Both the position numbers and the translations under genes were made by a program. The notes under the pieces are model-generated. The model did not search any database. It saw only the letters and a list, made by a program, of their open reading frames with translations, and was not told the origin of the DNA. Of a DNA stretch of 58,014 bases, positions 42,176-50,706 are shown one piece after another. How positions within the stretch are numbered: the stretch's first letter is position 1; each line of letters begins with the position of its first letter. The stretch is from Faecalibacterium sp. An121 (lineage in GTDB: Bacteria > Bacillota > Clostridia > Oscillospirales > Ruminococcaceae): NCBI RefSeq assembly GCF_002160915.1, contig NZ_NFLM01000016.1, forward strand, positions 1-58,014. The letters are read 5' to 3'.

Positions 42176-44554
42176 ATGAGAATACGAAGGTTACTGGCAG
42201 CTGCCATGGCGGCTGTAATGGCAACAGGAATGTGCGGCGCTGGGGCGCCGGCTCTGGCGGCCGGTCCGGTGTCCGCCCAAAACAAGGAGGTCCAAGCTGA
42301 AATGCAGCAGCCCATCAACACTGCCCCCGAGGCAGAAAACAGCCTGTCTTACGAGGGGTACACCCTGCGCTGGCAGGACGAGTTCGACGGCACCACCCTC
42401 AACCGGGAGGACTGGAATGTGGAACTGCACGATCCCGGCTGGGTGAACAACGAGCTGCAGGCCTATGTGGACTCGCCGGAGAACATCTACCTGCAGGACG
42501 GCAGCCTGGTCATCAAGCCGGTGGAGATCAAAAATGCCGACGGCACGGTGTCCTATACGTCGGGCCGTGTCAACACCCAGAACAAGCATGATTTCAAGTA
42601 CGGCCTGTTCGAGGCCCGGGTCAAGGTGCCGGAAGGCCAGGGTTTCCTGCCCGCTTTCTGGATGATGCCCACCGACGAGAACCTGTACGGCCAGTGGCCC
42701 CGCTGCGGTGAGATCGACATCATGGAGGTGCTGGGCAACGACACCACCAAGTCCTACGGCACCGTCCACTATGGCAACCCCCACAGCGAGCAGCAGGGCA
42801 GCTATGTGCTGCCTTCCGGCAGCTTCTCCAGCGAGTACCACAACTTTGCGGTGGAGTGGGAGCCGGGCCGCATCAACTGGTATGTGGACGGCAACCTGAT
42901 CCACACCGCCAACGACTGGTATTCGGCCACCGAAGGGCAGGGCGAGATCACCTATCCCGCTCCCTTTGACCAGCCCTTCTACATCATCCTCAACCTGGCC
43001 GTGGGCGGCAACTGGCCCGGCAGCCCGGACGAGACGACCAACATTGCCCAGGCGGCCATGTACATCGATTACGTCCGCGTCTATCAGAAGGACAGCTACG
43101 ATGAGGATGTGGAGCGTCCCGAGAAGGTGGTGGTCCTGCGCGATCCCGACGCCAACGGGAACTACATCGTCAACGGCGACTTCGCCCAGGCCGAGGACCT
43201 GGCGGACGAGTCCGGCTGGATCTTCCTGACCACCCTGGGCGGGCAGGCTCAGGCAGCCATCCAGAACAACACCATGCGGATCGCCACGACCGACGAGGGC
43301 ACCGTGGATTACAGCGTCCAGCTGGTGCAGCCCGGCCTGCCCCTGAAACAGGGCGGCGTCTATCAGGTCAGCTTTGACGGATGGGCGGACGCTCCCCGCA
43401 CCATGAAGGTGGGCGTGTCGGCCCCCGACCGCTCCTACCAGCGCTACCTGGAGGATACCACCGTCGCCCTGTCCCCCGAAAAGCAGACCTATACCTACAC
43501 CTTCACCATGGAGGCGGATGACGACGCCAATGGCCGTCTGGAGTTCAACCTCGGCGCGGCCGGCTCTGCCGCCGGCGTCACCATCGCCAATGTCAGCGTC
43601 AAGAAGGTGGGCCAGGAGGACATGAGCCGGCAGGAAAAGACGGTGCTGGCAGACGGCAACTATGTCTACAACGGCAAATTCCAGGAGGGCGAAAAGCGCC
43701 TTGGCTACTGGAGCGTCTGGGAGCTGGGCAGCTCGCAGGTCACCGTCACCAACGACAACAATGTCCGCCGGCTGCGGATCGAGGCCGGCCCCTTCACCTC
43801 CATCCTCAACCCCGTGGTGGTCTATCAGAAAGACCTGGCCCTGACGGCAGGGGATTATGCACTCAGCTTTGACGCGGAGGGCGCCGCAGGCAAGAACATC
43901 ACCGTTCAGGCCGCGGGCCGCAGCTTCAAGGCGGAGATGAACGGCAGCGAGACGGCCTATGAGTACAAGCTCTCGCTGGCCAAGGAGCCCGCCTGCAACG
44001 ACATCGCCTTCATCATCCGTGAGCCCGGCGTCTACTACATCGACAACGTGCGGATCGAGGAGGACAGCCTGATCAAGAACGGCAGCTTCAACGCCGGCTT
44101 TGCAGGGTATGAGCTGTACGCCTATACCACTTCCGATGTCAGCTATGTGGTGGACAGCCTGAACGAGGACAACGCCGCCGACATCACCATCCGCAACACC
44201 GGCGACGAGGCCTGGAAGATCCAGCTCAAGCAGAGCAATGTGGAGCTGGAGGAGGGGCAGTGGTATCGGCTGTCCTTCCAGGCAAAGTCCAACCTGGACC
44301 GCAAACTGATGTTCGCCATCCAGCGCGACGGCTCCGCCGATGACAACTGGACGCCCTATTCCGGCGAAAAGATCGTCCAGCTGGGTGCAGACTACCAGAC
44401 CTATTCGGTCACGTTCCAGATGGCCTATCCCACCGACCTGAAAGCCGTGCTGAGCATCTCGATGGGCGCCGTGGCCGGGGAACAGATCAGCCAGCAGCAC
44501 CGCATCTGCATCGACAACATCCTGCTCGAAAAGATCGAGGCCCCCGCCCTCTGA
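42176..44554 (+). CDS. Secreted GH16 beta-glucanase with three carbohydrate-binding-like modules
   Basis: This 792-residue exported enzyme has a signal peptide (about 1-28) and a GH16 domain (about 60-310) with catalytic motif EIDIME (Glu179 nucleophile, Glu184 acid/base) and the GGNWPGSP loop. This form acts on beta-1,3 or mixed beta-1,3/1,4-glucans. Three beta-sandwich modules of the CBM4/9 kind follow, opening IVNGDFAQ (about 335), YVYNGKFQEG (about 495) and LIKNGSFNAG (about 640). No cell-wall anchor is seen, so it is probably released. ATG 42176 is preferred over 42170 because GGAGG lies seven bases before it rather than one. Confidence 0.92.
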   Translation: MRIRRLLAAAMAAVMATGMCGAGAPALAAGPVSAQNKEVQAEMQQPINTAPEAENSLSYEGYTLRWQDEFDGTTLNREDWNVELHDPGWVNNELQAYVDSPENIYLQDGSLVIKPVEIKNADGTVSYTSGRVNTQNKHDFKYGLFEARVKVPEGQGFLPAFWMMPTDENLYGQWPRCGEIDIMEVLGNDTTKSYGTVHYGNPHSEQQGSYVLPSGSFSSEYHNFAVEWEPGRINWYVDGNLIHTANDWYSATEGQGEITYPAPFDQPFYIILNLAVGGNWPGSPDETTNIAQAAMYIDYVRVYQKDSYDEDVERPEKVVVLRDPDANGNYIVNGDFAQAEDLADESGWIFLTTLGGQAQAAIQNNTMRIATTDEGTVDYSVQLVQPGLPLKQGGVYQVSFDGWADAPRTMKVGVSAPDRSYQRYLEDTTVALSPEKQTYTYTFTMEADDDANGRLEFNLGAAGSAAGVTIANVSVKKVGQEDMSRQEKTVLADGNYVYNGKFQEGEKRLGYWSVWELGSSQVTVTNDNNVRRLRIEAGPFTSILNPVVVYQKDLALTAGDYALSFDAEGAAGKNITVQAAGRSFKAEMNGSETAYEYKLSLAKEPACNDIAFIIREPGVYYIDNVRIEEDSLIKNGSFNAGFAGYELYAYTTSDVSYVVDSLNEDNAADITIRNTGDEAWKIQLKQSNVELEEGQWYRLSFQAKSNLDRKLMFAIQRDGSADDNWTPYSGEKIVQLGADYQTYSVTFQMAYPTDLKAVLSISMGAVAGEQISQQHRICIDNILLEKIEAPAL

Positions 44555-44574
44555 TCCTAAGAGCACACATACAC

Positions 44575-44608
44575 AAAATGCCCCCGGCCGCAAGGCCGGG
44601 GGCATTTT
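44575..44608. terminator. Bidirectional terminator
   Basis: AAAATGCCCCCGGCC and GGCCGGGGGCATTTT form a perfect 15-bp stem with loop GCAA. The A and T arms allow termination of both the GH16 gene (plus) and the GH3 gene (minus). Confidence 0.9.
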
Positions 44609-44636
44609 GAATGGTTAAGATTTGAGCCGGAGAAGA

Positions 44637-47069
44637 TCAGCCTCTCAGCTTTTTGGCCAGCGCCATCACGCGGCCTGCGCAGGTGCGGATGTCCTCCTCG
44701 GACAGGCTGCCGCCGGCGTAGGCGCTGCGGATGTCGGCATCGTCGTCGGGGTTGCCGGGCATGATGATGTCGTTGCCGGCTGCGGCGCATTTCCAGGGGG
44801 TGCTGCCGTCGTCGGGGACGGTGGTGTTCCAGTCCGACATGATCACCCCGTCGAAGCCCCATTCCTGCCGGGCCAGCACGGTGCACAGGTCGCGGCTGTT
44901 GGAGGCGTAGACCCCGTTGATCCGGTTGTAGGAGGACATGATGGCTGCGGGGGCGGCGGTCTTGACGGCGATCTCAAAGCCGCGCAGGTAGATCTCCCGG
45001 AGGGCCCGCTGGCTGATCTGGACATCCACGCCCATCCGGTTGTCCTCCTGGTTGTTGCAGGCAAAGTGCTTGATGGTCACCCCGCACCGGCCGCTCTGCT
45101 GGACGCCGCAGGTCACGGCGGCTGCCAGTGTGCCGGACAGGAAGGGGTCCTCTGCGTAGTACTCAAAGTTGCGTCCGCACAGGGGGTTGCGCTGGATGTT
45201 CATGCCCGGGGCCAGCCACAGGTCCACCCCGAACTCCTCCATCTCGCGGGCGATCGCCCGGCCAAATTCCTCCATGAGGGCGGTGTCCCAGGTCTGTGCC
45301 AGGGCGGTGCCCACCGGGAAGGCCGTGCAGAACTGATAGTAGGTGTCGGCGTTGTCATGCTGCGGCGGGGTCTCCAGATAGCCGTTTTCCAGCGAGCCCA
45401 GCACCCCGACGCCGTAGACCCGGCCTGAGGCGCGGTCCACCTGGTAGCTCTGGCGCAGGCGGAGGCCGGCAGGGCCGTCCGCCATGATCAGGGAGGGCAC
45501 GCCGTGGCTGGCCTCCAGCTCCTCGGTGCTCTCGCCGGCCGAGCCGGGCACCCGGACGCCGGCCGAACCCAGGGTGCTGGTCCCCTTGGTGATGTTGCCG
45601 TACAGCAGGGGGATCAGCTCCTCCACAGGGCCCTCGGCCAGAGGCGCCGCGGGACGCTCGGGGAGGCTCTGGGGCTGGGGGCAGAAGCCGTAGACCGGCA
45701 GCCCTGCGGGGTGGGACGCTTCCTTTTGGGCGGCGTTTGCGGCGCCCAGCTCATCCAGCGAATGGTCCAGGGGGCAGATGGGATGGGTCCGCTCGATGAG
45801 GGTTTCGGCGTCCACGCGGATCTGGGCGCAGAGGGTCACCGAGGCGCTGCTGTTGCCCACCCAGACGCCATAGAGGCCCTGCTCCACCACCCAGCCCTGC
45901 TTTTGCGGGGCAAAGGCGGCCAGCTGTTTTTGGGGGATGCGGATGGTCAGGGTCTGGCACTCCTCGGGGGCCAGGAGGCGGGTCTTGGCAAAGCCTGCCA
46001 GCCGGCGCAGTTCCTTGGCGCCGCCGTTCTGGGGGCAGGAGATGTAGACCTGCACCACTTCCCGGCCGGAGAAGCAGATGCCTGCGTTTTCGGTCTCCAC
46101 GTCCACCTCGATGGCGTCCGATCCCACGCGCAGGCCCGCAAAGCGCAGCGAAAAGTCGGTGTAGGACAGCCCGTAGCCGAAGGGGAACAGGGGCTGCACC
46201 CCAAAGCTGTCAAAGTAGCGGTAGCCTACATAGATCCCCTCCTGGTAGACGGCCTTTTCCAGGTCGCCGTCCAGGTAGCTGAAACGCTCGGCGCAGGGAT
46301 AGTCGGTGTAGCGCCGGGCCCAGGTGGCAGTCAGCTTGCCTTCCGGCGTGGTCTTGCCCAGCAGTACGTCTGCCACGGCATGGCCCCCTTCCTGGCCCAG
46401 CTGGGACAGCTGCAGCACCGCCTCGATGTGCACCGCCACGTCCAGCAGGTCGGTCAGCTCCACGGGGCCGCCGGCGTTGAGCAGCAGGACGATGGGCAGG
46501 CCCAGACGGTCCAGGGTGCGCAGGTCGTTCCACTCGCTGTCGCTGAGATAGTAGTCGCCTTTTTCCAGGCGGCGGTCCTTGCCCTCGCCCGCGATCCGGC
46601 TCAGGACATAGACCACGGCTGCCGCGCCCTGTACGTCCTGGGGTACGATGGGCCGGCCCTGGGGCAGGACAAAGGGGTTGGCCGAATAGGCGTCAAAGGG
46701 ATTGTCCACCTGTTTGGCCGCCTCCAGCACCTTCTGTTTCCAGGCGGCGCGGGCCGCATGATAGCGGGCCTCGTAGTCCTCGATCCAGCCCTCGCTTGTC
46801 AGGCGCAGCCCTGCGTCCTTCAAGCCCTGGTAGATGGAGACGTTGGAGCGGTTGTTGACGTCGCCCGAGCCGATTCCGCCCTTGACCGTCCGGCTGGCGC
46901 CGGCGCCGAACAGCGCCACCGGGGCCGAGAGATCCAGGGGCAGGGTGCCCGTGTTTTTCAGCAGGACGATGCCTTCTGCGGCGGCCCGGCGGGCCAGGCG
47001 GCTGTGTTCCTGCTCCCGCAGGGAAGGCTCCTGGATGAGGGTGCCGCTGTATGTGCGTGCGTGTGTCAT
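44637..47069 (-). CDS. GH3 beta-glucosidase with permuted domain order
   Basis: This 810-residue enzyme belongs to GH3, but its domains are in swapped order. It begins with the alpha/beta sandwich (EGIVLLKNTGTLPL, residues 33-46) and the fibronectin-like part (about 320-440). The TIM barrel comes last (ADGPAGLRL near 560; catalytic nucleophile Asp746 in GVIMSDW). This A/B inversion is known from some rumen and gut Clostridia. No signal peptide is present, so it should cleave imported beta-gluco-oligosaccharides. GGAGGT precedes the ATG. It is the last gene of the importer operon read from 50451. Confidence 0.92.
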   Translation of the reverse strand: MTHARTYSGTLIQEPSLREQEHSRLARRAAAEGIVLLKNTGTLPLDLSAPVALFGAGASRTVKGGIGSGDVNNRSNVSIYQGLKDAGLRLTSEGWIEDYEARYHAARAAWKQKVLEAAKQVDNPFDAYSANPFVLPQGRPIVPQDVQGAAAVVYVLSRIAGEGKDRRLEKGDYYLSDSEWNDLRTLDRLGLPIVLLLNAGGPVELTDLLDVAVHIEAVLQLSQLGQEGGHAVADVLLGKTTPEGKLTATWARRYTDYPCAERFSYLDGDLEKAVYQEGIYVGYRYFDSFGVQPLFPFGYGLSYTDFSLRFAGLRVGSDAIEVDVETENAGICFSGREVVQVYISCPQNGGAKELRRLAGFAKTRLLAPEECQTLTIRIPQKQLAAFAPQKQGWVVEQGLYGVWVGNSSASVTLCAQIRVDAETLIERTHPICPLDHSLDELGAANAAQKEASHPAGLPVYGFCPQPQSLPERPAAPLAEGPVEELIPLLYGNITKGTSTLGSAGVRVPGSAGESTEELEASHGVPSLIMADGPAGLRLRQSYQVDRASGRVYGVGVLGSLENGYLETPPQHDNADTYYQFCTAFPVGTALAQTWDTALMEEFGRAIAREMEEFGVDLWLAPGMNIQRNPLCGRNFEYYAEDPFLSGTLAAAVTCGVQQSGRCGVTIKHFACNNQEDNRMGVDVQISQRALREIYLRGFEIAVKTAAPAAIMSSYNRINGVYASNSRDLCTVLARQEWGFDGVIMSDWNTTVPDDGSTPWKCAAAGNDIIMPGNPDDDADIRSAYAGGSLSEEDIRTCAGRVMALAKKLRG

Positions 47070-47175
47070 AATGACCTCCGTATGTGTTCTTCCGCCGAGA
47101 AAAAGCCGCCATAGCTTGGACCATGGCGGCTTTTCCCGAACGTTTGTGATGTAGAAGAAGGAGAAAGATAAATGC

Positions 47176-48021
47176 TTATTCCTTTACACCGCCCAGCGTG
47201 ATGCCGGCAATGATGTACTTGGAGAGGAGGAGATAAACGAGGATGATCGGCACGATGGCCACCATGATCATCATGTAGATCTTGCCCATGTCAAAGTTCA
47301 TGTAGTCTGCACCGCGCAGCGTGGCGATCAGGATAGGCACCGTCATCTTATCCTTGGACTGGATGATCAGGGCGGGAACGAAGTAGTTGTTCCACGAACC
47401 GACGAAGCTGAAGATGGCCTGCACCGCGATGGCGGGTTTCATGATGGGAAGCACGATGCGGTTGAAGGTGTGGAACTCGCCCGAACCATCGATGCGGGCC
47501 GCTTCCACCAGGGACAGCGGCAGGGAGGACTTCAGGTAGCTGTACATGAAGTAGAAGATGGAGGGGGATGCGATGGACGGGATGATCAGAGGCCACAGGG
47601 TATCGTACAGGCCCATGTTGGTGATCAGCCGCAGAAAGCCCATGGCGGTGACCTGGGTGGGCATGACCAGGATGCCCATGATGAAGGTGAAGGCGAACTT
47701 CTTCAGCTTGAAGTTGTAGGCGTAGAGGCCGTAGGCTGTCAGAGCCGAGAAGTAGGTGCACAGTGCCGCCGACGCCGAGGAAACGATCAGGCTGTTGAGG
47801 ATGCCCTTGAACATGGGGAAGCTGCCGTCGTTGGCCACGTTCTTGAGGTTTTCAAAGAAGTAGTTGCCCGGCAGCCAGGAGAAGCCCTTCTGCAGGTCGG
47901 CGTGGGAACGTGTGGAGTTGATGATCAGGATGTAAAAGAAGAACAGGCACAGGAACGACAGGATCGCCAGCACGACATAGGCAAGGATGGTCTCGCCCAT
48001 TTTGACGCGTCTGTTTTTCAT
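47176..48021 (-). CDS. Carbohydrate ABC transporter permease, MalG type
   Basis: A 281-residue CUT1 permease with about six membrane segments. The coupling loop reads SLVEAARIDGSGEFHTFNRIVLPIMKPA and the end LLSKYIIAGITLGGVKE is typical. The ATG overlaps the stop of the preceding MalF-type gene by four bases (ATGA). GH3 follows 106 bases downstream. No ATPase is encoded in this operon. Confidence 0.93.
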   Translation of the reverse strand: MKNRRVKMGETILAYVVLAILSFLCLFFFYILIINSTRSHADLQKGFSWLPGNYFFENLKNVANDGSFPMFKGILNSLIVSSASAALCTYFSALTAYGLYAYNFKLKKFAFTFIMGILVMPTQVTAMGFLRLITNMGLYDTLWPLIIPSIASPSIFYFMYSYLKSSLPLSLVEAARIDGSGEFHTFNRIVLPIMKPAIAVQAIFSFVGSWNNYFVPALIIQSKDKMTVPILIATLRGADYMNFDMGKIYMMIMVAIVPIILVYLLLSKYIIAGITLGGVKE

Positions 48022-48974
48022 ACCTCTGCGCCTCCTTTCTTTTTCGCCGTATGGGCAGGCTTGGCCGCAGTGTCATCCTTGCCGTTGGTCATACGGTAGA
48101 CGATGAAGCACAGGATGCCGCTGACGATGAACAGGAACACCGAGAGAGCGCCGGCCATGCCGTAGTTGCGGCTCTTGAGGTGGTTGTTCAGGAACATGAT
48201 CAGGGTCATCGAGGTACGGTCGGGGCTGCCCTGGCCGTTGGTCAGGATCTGAGGCACGTCGAACATCTGCAGGCCGCCGATGATCGAGGTGATCAGGGTG
48301 TAGGCCAGGATGGGCCGGATGAGGGGCAGCGTGATGCGGAAGAAGCGTTTGACGCTGGTACAGCCGTCCAGCTCGGCAGCCTCAAAGATCTCGGGGCTGA
48401 TGCCCATGATGGCGGCCATCAGCATGATGGTGGTGTTGCCGAACCACATCAGGAAGTTCATCAGGCCCACCAGGCTGCGGGTGCCAAACGCCGTGCCCAT
48501 GAAGTCGATGGGCTCCTTGGTGATGCCCATCGACATCAGGATCGAGTTGATGGGGCCGCTGTTGGAGAACAGGGCGAAGAACAGCATGGCGAAGGCCGAA
48601 GCCATGATCAGGTTGGGCAGGTAGATGACCACCTTGAAGAACTGCTTGCCGCGGATCCGGAGCCGTATATCGGTGAACCAGTTGGCCAGCAGCAGTGCGA
48701 TGACGATCTGAGGGATGAAGCCGATCAGCCACAGCAGCAGGGTGTTGCCCGCGTACTTGAGCAGGTCGGACTCAAAGAGGCTCTTGTAGTTCTGCAGCCC
48801 GATGAAGTTGGGGCCGATCTCTTTGATGCCGGAGCGGTAATACTCATAAAAGCTGTAGCGGATGGTATCCACCAGCGGGATCAGAGAAAAAATGAAAAAG
48901 CACAGAAAGAACGGGATGATAAAAATGTATCCCCACTTTGCATAACTCAGGTGCTTGCGTTTTGGTTGCTTCAT
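48018..48974 (-). CDS. Carbohydrate ABC transporter permease, MalF type
   Basis: A 318-residue CUT1 permease with a basic cytosolic N-terminus, about six membrane segments and a coupling loop GISPEIFEAAELDGCTSVKRFFRITLPLIRPI. It forms the heterodimeric channel with the gene at 47176, to which it is joined by an ATGA overlap. The Lys-rich C-terminal tail (KDDTAAKPAHTAKKKGG) is longer than usual. A small hairpin (49002-49023) lies in the gap after the binding-protein gene. Confidence 0.93.
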   Translation of the reverse strand: MKQPKRKHLSYAKWGYIFIIPFFLCFFIFSLIPLVDTIRYSFYEYYRSGIKEIGPNFIGLQNYKSLFESDLLKYAGNTLLLWLIGFIPQIVIALLLANWFTDIRLRIRGKQFFKVVIYLPNLIMASAFAMLFFALFSNSGPINSILMSMGITKEPIDFMGTAFGTRSLVGLMNFLMWFGNTTIMLMAAIMGISPEIFEAAELDGCTSVKRFFRITLPLIRPILAYTLITSIIGGLQMFDVPQILTNGQGSPDRTSMTLIMFLNNHLKSRNYGMAGALSVFLFIVSGILCFIVYRMTNGKDDTAAKPAHTAKKKGGAEV

Positions 48975-49041
48975 AACTCACCGTTCCTTTCTCTGGAAAA
49001 ACCGGCATGGGGTTTCAGGCCGGGATGGATGGCGCTGCCGG

Positions 49042-50451
49042 TCAGTCGGGCCACTGGACTGTGGTGATGTCGGGGTAGCGCTCCATGATGGAGGTCTCGA
49101 AGTTCTCCTTGGCACGGTCGAAGTCAACGTTGCCCTGGAAGTAATCGCTGAAGGCGTTCTGGATCAGCTCGACACAGCCCTGGTCATAGGAGGACAGGGG
49201 AGCCATGACGATGTTCTGGGCCACGGGAGAGAAGTACTCGTAGGCATTCTGGCCGCCCAGGAAGGCAGAGGCGAAGGAATCGTCGCTGGCGGCTTCTTCC
49301 ATGCCGCTCACGGTGTTGGTGAAGTCGAGGTAATCCTTGGAGATCTTGATCAGGTTGTCCTTGTCGGCGGTCAGGGCCAGGATGATGTCCCGCACGTGCT
49401 CGGGGTTATCGGTGCCCTGGCAGGCGTGGATGTAGGAACCGCCCCAGTTGTACTCCTGCGGGGGATTGGTGACAGCCCAGGAACCCTCGGGGCCGTCCCA
49501 GTTGGGGGCCAGGGTGAAGTCGATGCCCCAGGCCGGCATCAGGAAAGCGAACACCTTGGAGGCGGAGCCCATCGCCTTGTTCCAGTCGTCGTTGAACTGG
49601 CCCTTGACGGTCTTGTTCAGGTAGCCGGCGTCCAGCCACTCCTTGGAGTCGGTGACCCACTTCATGATCTGGGCGTCCACGGTGATGGTGCCGGAGCCCT
49701 CAACGCCCCAGGGCTGGCTGATGCTGTTGCCGTACAAGCGGAAGGTGTCGGCGTAGGAGGCCAGTGCATAGTAGCCCTTGGCCTTCAGTTCCTCGGCGGT
49801 GGCGCGGAAGGTATCCCAGTCCTTGACCTTCTCGCCGATGGCCACGGGATCGTCGGTGCCGAAGGTGTCCAGAGCGATGTCGCGGCGGTAGACCAGCAGG
49901 CCGGGGCAGCACTGCCAGGTGGAACCGCGCTGCACGCCGTTGGCGTCCGAAGCGGTGGTCTTGGTGAAGGGATACTGGTCGGCCAGGTCGGTGTCGGGGT
50001 CGATGCCCAGGTCGGTCAGGGGCATGGCCACGTCGGCAGCGGCGTCGGTATACTTAAAGACGTAGTCGGTCTCGGACAGGAAGATGTCCACCTTGTCGTC
50101 GGCGGCAGCGCTTGCCTGGTTCAGCAGGGCCTCGTCCAGCTTCTGCTGATAGACGCCGTCCTGGTTGGGGTTGATGATCCAGTGGATCTCGGTGCCGTCC
50201 TTCAGGGTGGTCACGGTGCCGTCGTCCGAGGTGCTCTCCACTTCGGGATAAACGGCTTCCAGACGGGTGCGGAACTCGTCGTTCCAGCTGTAGATGTTGA
50301 TGACCTTGCCCTCGGCCGTGGCGCCGGCGCCGGATGCAGCGCCGGATGTGGCGGTGGAATCACCGCCGCCGCAGGCGGCCAGCAAACTGGTGGTGCCCAC
50401 AGCGCCCACGCCCTTCAGGAAAGAGCGGCGGCTGATTTTGCTTGTGTTCAT
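49042..50451 (-). CDS. Sugar ABC transporter substrate-binding lipoprotein
   Basis: A 469-residue extracellular binding protein. The signal has a twin-arginine-like SRRSFLKG motif and LLAAC lipobox, followed by a Gly/Ala/Ser linker. The mature part starts VINIYSWNDEFRTRLEAVYPE, typical of family 1 sugar binders. GAGGAGG precedes the ATG. It is the first gene of the SBP-MalF-MalG-GH3 operon and is divergent from the GH94 genes. The likely ligands are beta-gluco-oligosaccharides, judged only from neighbouring enzymes. Confidence 0.93.
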   Translation of the reverse strand: MNTSKISRRSFLKGVGAVGTTSLLAACGGGDSTATSGAASGAGATAEGKVINIYSWNDEFRTRLEAVYPEVESTSDDGTVTTLKDGTEIHWIINPNQDGVYQQKLDEALLNQASAAADDKVDIFLSETDYVFKYTDAAADVAMPLTDLGIDPDTDLADQYPFTKTTASDANGVQRGSTWQCCPGLLVYRRDIALDTFGTDDPVAIGEKVKDWDTFRATAEELKAKGYYALASYADTFRLYGNSISQPWGVEGSGTITVDAQIMKWVTDSKEWLDAGYLNKTVKGQFNDDWNKAMGSASKVFAFLMPAWGIDFTLAPNWDGPEGSWAVTNPPQEYNWGGSYIHACQGTDNPEHVRDIILALTADKDNLIKISKDYLDFTNTVSGMEEAASDDSFASAFLGGQNAYEYFSPVAQNIVMAPLSSYDQGCVELIQNAFSDYFQGNVDFDRAKENFETSIMERYPDITTVQWPD

Positions 50452-50516
50452 AGTATGTACCTCCTCTTTGGTCGTGCAGTGGGGGCTTTTTTGTGGGAGC
50501 CCCGTCTTGTAACTGT

Positions 50517-50570
50517 ATTATAACGGAATATTTCCGGCTGAATATATAACAATTCCATAAAAAATATCAA
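50517..50570 (-). promoter_or_regulatory. Probable promoter region of the SBP-GH3 operon
   Basis: On the minus strand two -10 candidates are visible: TATAAT (50517-50522), without a good -35, and an ATATAT/TATATT stretch 17 bases after TTGATA (50565-50570). Which is used cannot be decided from sequence. Confidence 0.4.
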
Positions 50571-50574
50571 ATCC

Positions 50575-50604
50575 TTGACAAGCTTTTGGATATAAGAGTA
50601 AAAT
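50575..50604 (+). promoter_or_regulatory. Promoter of the GH94 operon
   Basis: Perfect TTGACA (50575-50580), 18 bases, TAAAAT (50599-50604). A second -10-like TATAAT is at 50664-50669 without a fitting -35. Confidence 0.7.
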
Positions 50605-50622
50605 GTGTCATGATTCTGACAC
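50605..50622. promoter_or_regulatory. Operator-like palindrome at the GH94 transcription start
   Basis: GTGTCA-TGATTC-TGACAC is a perfect inverted repeat with flanking AAAA/TTTT. It begins directly after the -10 box, so it covers the start site, the classic place for a repressor. It lies between divergent operons. No LacI-type gene is in the window. Confidence 0.65.
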
Positions 50623-50706
50623 TTTTGCACACGGTTTTGATTTTGGGCTGCGTCCGGATCCTATATAATATGGGTAAACATACTGCACTGGAAAGGAGAG
50701 GTATCA

